This document shows, one piece after another, positions 1 through 4,294 of a stretch of 5,208 nt of DNA. Both the position numbers and the translations under genes were made by a program. Numbering within the stretch: the first letter of the stretch is position 1; the number at the start of each line of letters is the position of its first letter. The notes beneath the pieces were generated by a model. That model was not told the origin of the DNA, made no database searches, and saw only the letters and a program-made list of their open reading frames with translations. The stretch comes from Candidatus Thorarchaeota archaeon (GTDB taxonomy: Archaea > Asgardarchaeota > Thorarchaeia > Thorarchaeales > Thorarchaeaceae): assembly GCA_029855925.1 (NCBI GenBank), contig JAGSHP010000077.1:1-5208 (forward strand), given 5' to 3'.

Positions 1-579
1 CTCCATCTCTGTTGCAATCACGCCTGCGTTCTTCAAGCTCGTCCATTTTCGGCGTGTTCCCTCAGGGTCGGCCACAAGGTAAGGGTGTTCGCTATAGAAT
101 GCGTCCTTGCTGTGGCCAATTCCCGCCTTGTACCGGACACCTCTTGCTTCAGCCGCCCTCGTCAGTCCAAGTACTAGTGATGGACTCGCAATGGCTGGGA
201 ACTCCGGTGGAACATACTGAGTTGAAGTGCCGTCGTTTCTGACCGAGCCCGTGAAGATGGCCAGGTCGCCAGCGCGAAGAGTTGAGTCAATGGCTCCAGC
301 CGTACCCACTCTGACAAAAGTCGTGCAACCGACCCGAACAAGCTCCTCAATTGCTATCGCCGCAGATGGGCAACCGATTCCCGTAGAGCATACCCCCACT
401 GGGACGCCCTTGTATGTTCCTCGAAAGCTCCAGTACTCCCGGCGCCTAGTAATTTCCTGCGGATCGTCAAAATACGTTTCAGCGATTATTTTTGCTCGTT
501 CTGGGTCTCCGGGCAAGAGTACGCGTTCTGGCATCTCTCCGGGAGCAATTCCTATGTGGTACTCTCGGGCGTCTTCCAT
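1..579 (-). CDS. udp: Uridine phosphorylase-like nucleoside phosphorylase (partial, C-terminus beyond the left edge)
   Basis: The family cleaves nucleosides with phosphate to a free base and ribose-1-phosphate in the cytosol, for pyrimidine salvage. The visible 193 residues follow the PNP/UDP fold closely. PGDPER at 23-28 is the phosphate loop, STGIG at 65-69 and RVGTAGA at 90-96 carry the Arg and Thr that bind phosphate, and a DGTS...PPEFPA stretch near 116-129 is typical of uridine phosphorylases. The last visible residues are Glu-Met-Glu, the ribose-binding pair of the family (Met197-Glu198 in E. coli Udp). About 60 residues should lie outside the window. The ATG at 579 is preferred because GAGGAG lies 9 bases upstream; in-frame GTG at 600 and TTG at 603 are alternatives before a stop at 607-609. 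One caution: the Gln and Arg that read uracil in E. coli Udp (QxR after the DxFY motif) are His165 and Tyr167 here, so the preferred base is not certain. Confidence 0.88.
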   Translation of the reverse strand, partial: MEDAREYHIGIAPGEMPERVLLPGDPERAKIIAETYFDDPQEITRRREYWSFRGTYKGVPVGVCSTGIGCPSAAIAIEELVRVGCTTFVRVGTAGAIDSTLRAGDLAIFTGSVRNDGTSTQYVPPEFPAIASPSLVLGLTRAAEARGVRYKAGIGHSKDAFYSEHPYLVADPEGTRRKWTSLKNAGVIATEME

Positions 580-588
580 CTTCTTTGG

Positions 589-620
589 CTCCTCGGCCAC
601 CAATCGTCAGCGAGTAAAAA
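589..620 (-). promoter_or_regulatory. Candidate TATA element and ribosome binding site for the uridine phosphorylase-like gene
   Basis: Reading the minus strand, TTTTTA lies at 620-615, with an A/G-rich tandem (GGAAAGT then GGGAAAGT, 636-622) directly upstream, where an archaeal BRE would be. GAGGAG at 594-589 is a good Shine-Dalgarno match, 9 bases from the ATG. The TATA match is weak, and a start of transcription 26 bases downstream of it would fall inside the Shine-Dalgarno site, so another element may be used. Confidence 0.35.
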
Positions 621-649
621 GACTTTCCCACTTTCCGTTACTATTTGTG

Positions 650-676
650 CCGAAGAGATAGCCTTAAAACCGAAGA
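650..676. repeat. Short direct repeat flanking an AT-rich core in the udp/winged-helix intergenic region
   Basis: CCGAAGA occurs at 650-656 and again at 670-676, exactly 20 bases apart (about two helical turns), on either side of TTAAAA at 664-669. The AT core may be a TATA element for the plus-strand winged-helix gene that starts at 705, though it is somewhat far for a leaderless start. The arrangement would suit a regulator that binds one DNA face, but a seven-base repeat can occur by chance. Confidence 0.3.
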
Positions 677-704
677 CCAACCTCCGCCCGTTAAGTGATG
701 AGAA

Positions 705-929
705 ATGAGCGATGAGATTACTGAACTCGAGCGCAGTGTTCTTTCAGTGATTCTAAAGGACAGTCACCGCCCAGCGGCCATTACCCGTATCCTTCAGGGC
801 CGTCATGTTGAATGCGATCAGAATGCAGTGGTTCACACATTGAACGAACTCGAGAAAAAGGGTCTGGTTGAACGCTTCACCACCAAGACCTGGATTGCAA
901 CCTCAAAGGCCGAGCGATTCTTCGAGTGA
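705..929 (+). CDS. Small winged helix-turn-helix protein
   Basis: This 74-residue protein is essentially one winged-helix DNA-binding domain. Helix 1 is about residues 5-17, helix 2 about 22-30 (PAAITRIL), the recognition helix about 37-51, and LNELEKKGLVER at 46-57 is the characteristic end of the recognition helix leading into the wing; the wing runs to about 68. There is no room for a ligand-binding or dimerisation domain. I cannot assign a named family; MarR-, PadR- and ArsR-type and many archaeal orphan domains look like this. The ATG at 705 follows GTGAT (695-699), which fits the archaeal anti-Shine-Dalgarno sequence though it lies close; the ATG at 698 is out of frame and soon stops. 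It is divergent from the uridine phosphorylase-like gene and convergent with the PRPP synthetase gene, 21 bases away. Control of the divergent neighbour, or of itself, is inference from position only. Confidence 0.75.
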   Translation: MSDEITELERSVLSVILKDSHRPAAITRILQGRHVECDQNAVVHTLNELEKKGLVERFTTKTWIATSKAERFFE

Positions 930-950
930 TTATGTAGTCTGGCGCACTGT

Positions 951-1937
951 CTATAGGACTCGAACGAGTGTATCCACAATATTGTATGTCAGGTGAGGAT
1001 GCTGCTCACAGAATACCTTCGTCTTTATGGTGTTCGAGGTGACTATCTTCTCTCCGCTCTTTTCGAAGAGACGCTCTAGGAGTTCTTCACCTCTATCCCT
1101 AATTGGAAGTACATGCACGACTGCAAGACCAACATCCCTTGCTCCCTGTGCTTTCACACGTTCAGCCGCTTTGAGAAGTGTCCCACCACTCTTTGTGAGG
1201 TCGTCAACGATGATGACTTCTCTGCCCTCAACCTCCACGGATCCCGTGAGCTCCACCGAGAACGAGTCGCTCCTGCTCTTACCAAATCCCTCCACATTGA
1301 ATCGTTCCTGTCCACCCTCGTCTGGCGTTATCACCGAATAATCGTCAAAGCCGAATTGTTCAGCACCGAATCTAATCAGATCTGAGGTTATGTCTAGGAT
1401 CTCCACAACTCCTCGTTCTACGAGCTTTGCCATCCACGGAATGTCATCTGATGCATGGGGATTGATTACCCACACCTTGTTGCACGACTTTGCCACTGTG
1501 TCGATGGCCCACCGACTGGATACCGCCTCGCCCGTTTTGAATGCCTTATCCTGAAGCGCAAATGGCTGGAATGTGAGTACGACTTCGACTCGCGAAGGCG
1601 GGACGATTGGTGTGGTCTTGTACTTCTTATGTTCTATCTCTTCGACCTCGACAGGTCGACTAAGGGCATCTAGGATGAGCAGGAGCTCGATCAGTCTATC
1701 GGACGTGGTCATACGTTCCTCTTCTGCAGGTCCTGCTCCTGTACAAGCTTGAATGACCACAACTCGTCTATCAGCAAGCTTGGCAACGTCTGCGATACGC
1801 ACATACAGGTCTTCATTTGGAAAGATACGCTTGTTGTCATAGTTGGGCTCGCATGTGAAGACCCGGTACCCGAGTTCTTCAAAACGCTCTTGCAGATGTT
1901 CTGCACCACTGGCTAGGACTATGTCATAATCTTTCAT
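951..1937 (-). CDS. prs: Ribose-phosphate pyrophosphokinase (PRPP synthetase), divergent archaeal form
   Basis: The enzyme transfers pyrophosphate from ATP to ribose-5-phosphate, giving PRPP for nucleotide, histidine and other syntheses. With the ATG at 1937 it has 328 residues, near the usual 290-330. Landmarks in order: FPNEDLYVRI at 39-48 (ATP-binding segment), LILDAL at 87-92, the flexible loop LQDKAFKTGEA at 128-138, NPHASDD at 159-165 (metal-binding His), TPDEGGQERF at 204-213 (pyrophosphate loop), and VIIVDDLTKSGGTL at 241-254 (ribose-5-phosphate loop). A charged segment at about 95-116 has no counterpart in typical archaeal enzymes. The frame stays open to a TTG at 2120, which would overlap the upstream dcd gene by 35 bases. 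In-frame ATGs at 1991 and 1988 are also possible, but residues before 1937 look like a Ser/Pro-rich linker with no domain. The gap to dcd is then 148 bases, with a possible TATA (CTCATAAAG, 1979-1971), so it may be expressed with dcd or alone. Confidence 0.9.
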   Translation of the reverse strand: MKDYDIVLASGAEHLQERFEELGYRVFTCEPNYDNKRIFPNEDLYVRIADVAKLADRRVVVIQACTGAGPAEEERMTTSDRLIELLLILDALSRPVEVEEIEHKKYKTTPIVPPSRVEVVLTFQPFALQDKAFKTGEAVSSRWAIDTVAKSCNKVWVINPHASDDIPWMAKLVERGVVEILDITSDLIRFGAEQFGFDDYSVITPDEGGQERFNVEGFGKSRSDSFSVELTGSVEVEGREVIIVDDLTKSGGTLLKAAERVKAQGARDVGLAVVHVLPIRDRGEELLERLFEKSGEKIVTSNTIKTKVFCEQHPHLTYNIVDTLVRVL

Positions 1938-2085
1938 CTGAGGACCCCTGTGACTCGCCCGAGAAAACCCCTTTATGAGACTTGTCATCATGCTATTTGG
2001 CGGCTGTTCGCCTGACGCACGAACTGGTGGAGATGATTTGGAAGAGCGCGGTTCTTCCCGGGTATGAAGTATGGAGTCCCCTCTC

Positions 2086-2637
2086 TCATGTTCTGCCCAT
2101 TCTTGGTTCTTCTTGTCCAACGTATTTGCTGCCCGGTCTTGTATCGTATCTTGTTTCAGCAGGGCTGCTTAATCTCACGAACATCATCTGTATAATCTTC
2201 ATTCCAGGATACAGCTTCACGGGGCTTGCATTCTCGCAGAATATCTCAAGCGTGAGCTTTGTCTTCTCCTTTGTTCCTGTGCCTGGGTTGACGAGCCCCG
2301 CAGCATGGACTATTATCCCCAGCCTTGCAATGGTTGAACGTCCCTCCAGTAGCGCAGCATATGCCTCACTGATCCTAATTCTCTCTCGAGTCTGACCAAG
2401 AATGAACTGTCGGGGCTGAATGACAAACGGTTCATCCCCTGTGTCTACTAGCTCTGTATGGTCATCGAGCGGTCCCTCTGCCTTAATATCCACGACGGAG
2501 CCACCGTGGTAGACTCGAAAGAATGAGTCCAGAGTCAGGTCCACAGAGCAGGGGCCGAGGGCGTCTCTCTCGAAGGGCTCTATGGCAATGGTTCCGTTCT
2601 TCATAGCATCTAGGATGTCTCTATCAGATAGCATCAT
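2086..2637 (-). CDS. dcd: dCTP deaminase-like protein
   Basis: Members of this family deaminate dCTP to dUTP, and in some archaea also hydrolyse it to dUMP, on the route to dTTP. From the ATG at 2637 the product has 183 residues, the normal size. MLSDRDI at 2-8 is the classic opening, GPCSVDLTL at 28-36 the next conserved strand, EGRSTIARLG at 98-107 carries the catalytic-site Ser101 and Arg105, TLEIF at 129-133 supplies the likely catalytic Glu131, and SKYVGQ at 170-175 is the family's C-terminal motif. Two oddities: the active-site loop reads HAAGLVNPG at 111-119, with Asn117 where E. coli and Methanocaldococcus enzymes have Asp, and about four extra residues (rich in Lys/Thr) lie before Glu131. 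An in-frame ATG at 2676 exists, but a TATA box lies right upstream of it, so transcription should begin downstream of that codon. The ATG at 2634 is equally plausible. It is divergent from the zinc-ribbon gene and followed by the PRPP synthetase gene. Confidence 0.87.
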   Translation of the reverse strand: MMLSDRDILDAMKNGTIAIEPFERDALGPCSVDLTLDSFFRVYHGGSVVDIKAEGPLDDHTELVDTGDEPFVIQPRQFILGQTRERIRISEAYAALLEGRSTIARLGIIVHAAGLVNPGTGTKEKTKLTLEIFCENASPVKLYPGMKIIQMMFVRLSSPAETRYDTRPGSKYVGQEEPRMGRT

Positions 2638-2680
2638 CTTAACACGCTCTCGACTTGGGCTATGTTGTATGTTCATGCTA

Positions 2681-2688
2681 TCTTATAA
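2681..2688 (-). promoter_or_regulatory. TATA box of the dCTP deaminase-like gene
   Basis: On the minus strand, TTATAAGA spans 2688-2681. The usual archaeal spacing of about 26 bases puts the start of transcription near 2658, giving a leader of about 20 bases before the ATG at 2637. A weak purine-rich GAGAG lies 9 bases before that ATG. This element decides the start codon, since the upstream ATG at 2676 would not be in the transcript. Confidence 0.55.
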
Positions 2689-2754
2689 TCAGTGCGACTA
2701 CTCTTAGGACCTCCATCATGATATATTACGACAATCTAATAATGTTCTAGTACC

Positions 2755-2764
2755 ATTATCTTAT
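2755..2764 (+). promoter_or_regulatory. Candidate TATA box of the zinc-ribbon gene
   Basis: ATTATCTTAT at 2755-2764 is centred about 29 bases upstream of the GTG at 2789, which would give a leaderless or nearly leaderless message. No convincing Shine-Dalgarno site stands before the GTG (AAGGT at 2772-2776 is too far), which agrees with this. A second AT-rich element, GATATATTAC at 2720-2729, is an alternative and would give a leader of some 35-40 bases. Confidence 0.4.
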
Positions 2765-2788
2765 TGCCACCAAGGTATGTGTTGATTC

Positions 2789-3508
2789 GTGAGCCTCACA
2801 GTGAGAGAACTGGTGCAGAGGTTGGCCAAAGATGCTGGTCGCCCGTATAGCGAAGTTGCGGAACGTGTCAATCGTGATGTGAAGGCTGGTAAGAGCTTGG
2901 CCGCCTCGGTTCAGACCATAGCGAAAAAATACGGGCTACGTCCGTCGGACTATCGTTTTGATTCTAAGAAGATCGCAGCCAGAATTAAGAGCATTCTCTG
3001 CGCGGACTACTCTCAGACTCTAATGATCTCAGCGGTTCTCGCTCAAATGGTTGAGTCGAACGGACCGAACCGTCTCTCGCCTCCCGCGTTCTTCGCCTTT
3101 ATGGAGTTTCTCTCCGAAACGACCGCGACTGCGCGTCGCAACAAGACCGAACCCCCAACTCATGTTGAAGAGTCCACTATGAAGATCATCGAACTCACTA
3201 CGTCCCTTGTATCTGTCATATGCAAATGGTCGAAGACTGGTATATCAGGTGTGGCGGACGACTGTCCCGAGGAACTTGTCAGTATTGCCAAGACCGTTGT
3301 ACGAAAGACGAAGCTGTACCAAGCTGGAATGTGGACCTGTCTCTCCTGCGGCAGAATAGTCGCTCTGAGAAAGACCCGGGCTCTCCTTTGCCCCGAGTGC
3401 GATGCTCGTCTGTCGCAGGACATTCCCCGTCCTGCAAGCACCAGCACTAAGCGGGAACGTCATCGTGTGGGTTACGGACGTTCGCTACCCGGCGAGAAAA
3501 TTGACTGA
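2789..3508 (+). CDS. Unrecognised protein with a C-terminal zinc ribbon
   Basis: I do not recognise this 239-residue protein. The start is the GTG at 2789: an in-frame TGA lies two codons upstream, so nothing longer is possible. Residues 1-56 are basic and helical (TVRELVQRLAKDAG...), possibly a small helix-turn-helix or nucleic-acid-binding domain. Residues 58-115 and 128-148 look like amphipathic or hydrophobic helices, separated by a polar linker at 115-128. A treble-clef or ribbon-type metal site follows: Cys184-x2-Cys187, 13 residues, then Cys201-x2-Cys204 (CLSC...CPEC). The last 30 residues are basic, rich in Ser, Thr, Arg and Lys, and probably disordered. No signal peptide or clear membrane span is seen. 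The four-cysteine site and basic ends suggest nucleic-acid or protein binding, not catalysis. It is divergent from dcd, with 151 bases between the start codons, and its stop is one base from that of the PAC2-like gene. Function is unknown; regulation of dcd is speculation. Confidence 0.8.
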   Translation: MSLTVRELVQRLAKDAGRPYSEVAERVNRDVKAGKSLAASVQTIAKKYGLRPSDYRFDSKKIAARIKSILCADYSQTLMISAVLAQMVESNGPNRLSPPAFFAFMEFLSETTATARRNKTEPPTHVEESTMKIIELTTSLVSVICKWSKTGISGVADDCPEELVSIAKTVVRKTKLYQAGMWTCLSCGRIVALRKTRALLCPECDARLSQDIPRPASTSTKRERHRVGYGRSLPGEKID

Positions 3509-3509
3509 T

Positions 3510-4133
3510 CTATCCAAGTCCTCTCTCCAGCAGTTCCTTTGCTAACTCAATATCGTCTGCAGTCACAATGCTGTCATCTACCTGAAGTATGATCTCGCCA
3601 GGCGTGTTCTCGAGATGAATGACCACCGGGTCGATGTCAACGACCGTTCCGAGACTGAGCAGTGGTGCGGCCAGTCCGTCATAATAATCCGGATGCCCCC
3701 TGGACAGGCCCATTCTCTTCAGAAGTTTCTCTCCCTCTTGACTCAATACCTGTCCATATGTGGCATCGTCGTTGAGCGCGAATGCGATCACAAACCGGGT
3801 CGGCACATTTCCTCTGAGATAGAATAGCATGTCAGTGACCCATTCATAGTCCTTAACAAACACGTCCCCGAATATCAGCATCAAATCATCATTGACCATA
3901 CCATGTACAGGAACCACTGGAGGTCTCAATCCTGACGGATAACGATTCCACGTTGAGAATGATGGCGAATTGAAGACCAGAAGCGTCTCATAAGTGTCAC
4001 GTCCAAAGAGTTCCCTGCAAATAGCCTGACCGATGGGGTTCAGCCCAAGGATGACTGAGTATCTGTCTGTGATCTTGCGTTTCTTGTAGACCTCCAGAAT
4101 GGGCGAGATCCACTCCTGTTCAAATGTGGGCAT
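3510..4133 (-). CDS. PAC2-like (proteasome assembly chaperone family) protein
   Basis: From the ATG at 4133 the product has 207 residues. Its order of elements resembles the PAC2 family: a buried strand ending in a turn (SVILGLNPIGQAIC at 26-39), a variable PPVVPVHG stretch at 71-78, a strand with an acidic end (LMLIFGD at 84-90), a helix, a strand RFVIAFALND at 113-122, then GLAAPLLSLGTV at 153-164, and VIHLENTPGE at 171-180, like the family's conserved GETPG turn, before a helix and an acidic C-terminus. In archaea PAC2-like proteins relate to proteasome assembly chaperones, but roles are mostly untested. The first loop lacks the usual GLPGIG glycines, so this is a distant member at best. 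The frame is open to an ATG at 4214, but a TATA-like element inside that extension predicts transcription starting at the ATG at 4133. Another reading is an unrelated Rossmann-like protein. Confidence 0.6.
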   Translation of the reverse strand: MPTFEQEWISPILEVYKKRKITDRYSVILGLNPIGQAICRELFGRDTYETLLVFNSPSFSTWNRYPSGLRPPVVPVHGMVNDDLMLIFGDVFVKDYEWVTDMLFYLRGNVPTRFVIAFALNDDATYGQVLSQEGEKLLKRMGLSRGHPDYYDGLAAPLLSLGTVVDIDPVVIHLENTPGEIILQVDDSIVTADDIELAKELLERGLG

Positions 4134-4141
4134 ACACTTCC

Positions 4142-4154
4142 ACCAATATTTGGT
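4142..4154. promoter_or_regulatory. Perfect 13-base palindrome, possible operator
   Basis: ACCAA at 4142-4146 and TTGGT at 4150-4154 form a perfect inverted repeat around TAT. It lies between the TATA-like element (4160-4152) and the predicted transcription start of the PAC2-like gene, overlapping the TATA end by three bases. A repressor bound here would block the promoter. Five-base arms are short, so chance is not excluded. Confidence 0.35.
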
Positions 4155-4160
4155 ATATGC
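4152..4160 (-). promoter_or_regulatory. TATA box of the PAC2-like gene
   Basis: On the minus strand GCATATACC spans 4160-4152, centred about 23-24 bases before the ATG at 4133. This is the archaeal spacing for a leaderless message, and no Shine-Dalgarno site is needed or clearly seen. It also lies inside the longer open frame that starts at 4214, which argues against that longer start. Confidence 0.5.
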
Positions 4161-4234
4161 AATCCAACTAATGCGTCTTTTGTATTGGTACACGTGTTCT
4201 AAATCTAAGTACACTTACGGGGCCCAATCCGATT

Positions 4235-4242
4235 CATTTATC
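4235..4242 (+). promoter_or_regulatory. Candidate TATA box and ribosome binding site of the glutamate dehydrogenase gene
   Basis: CATTTATC at 4235-4242 predicts transcription from about 4264. GGAAG at 4281-4285 then lies 9 bases before the ATG at 4295, so this message probably has a short leader with a Shine-Dalgarno site, unlike the neighbouring divergent gene. The predicted start also excludes the in-frame ATG at 4253. Confidence 0.4.
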
Positions 4243-4294
4243 TGTAAGCTACATGTCGGCGGGCGTGCGAACAACGCAACGGAAGTTGTTACCC

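Noticed and set aside
12..661. Open frames on the plus strand across the left end
   Set aside because: They lie opposite the uridine phosphorylase-like gene, which has clear family motifs; their proteins are Ser/Arg/Pro-rich with no domain.
1027..1909. Several 66-104 residue frames on both strands inside the PRPP synthetase gene
   Set aside because: Shadows of a well-supported enzyme; composition is unlike a real protein and none has a plausible ribosome site.
1982..2395. 137-residue plus-strand frame with hydrophobic stretches, resembling a membrane protein
   Set aside because: It is antisense to dcd and the prs leader; the hydrophobicity comes from the complement of charged codons, and dcd motifs are clear on the other strand.
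2715..2722. ATCATGAT eight-base palindrome in the dcd/zinc-ribbon intergenic region
   Set aside because: Too short and AT-rich to call an operator without comparative support.
3160..3463. Overlapping frames on both strands within the zinc-ribbon gene
   Set aside because: The four-cysteine pattern and full-length frame favour the 239-residue reading; the others carry no recognisable features.
4253..4294. In-frame upstream ATG adding 14 residues to glutamate dehydrogenase
   Set aside because: The ATG at 4295 matches the E. coli N-terminus and has GGAAG 9 bases upstream, and the likely TATA box predicts transcription beginning downstream of 4253.
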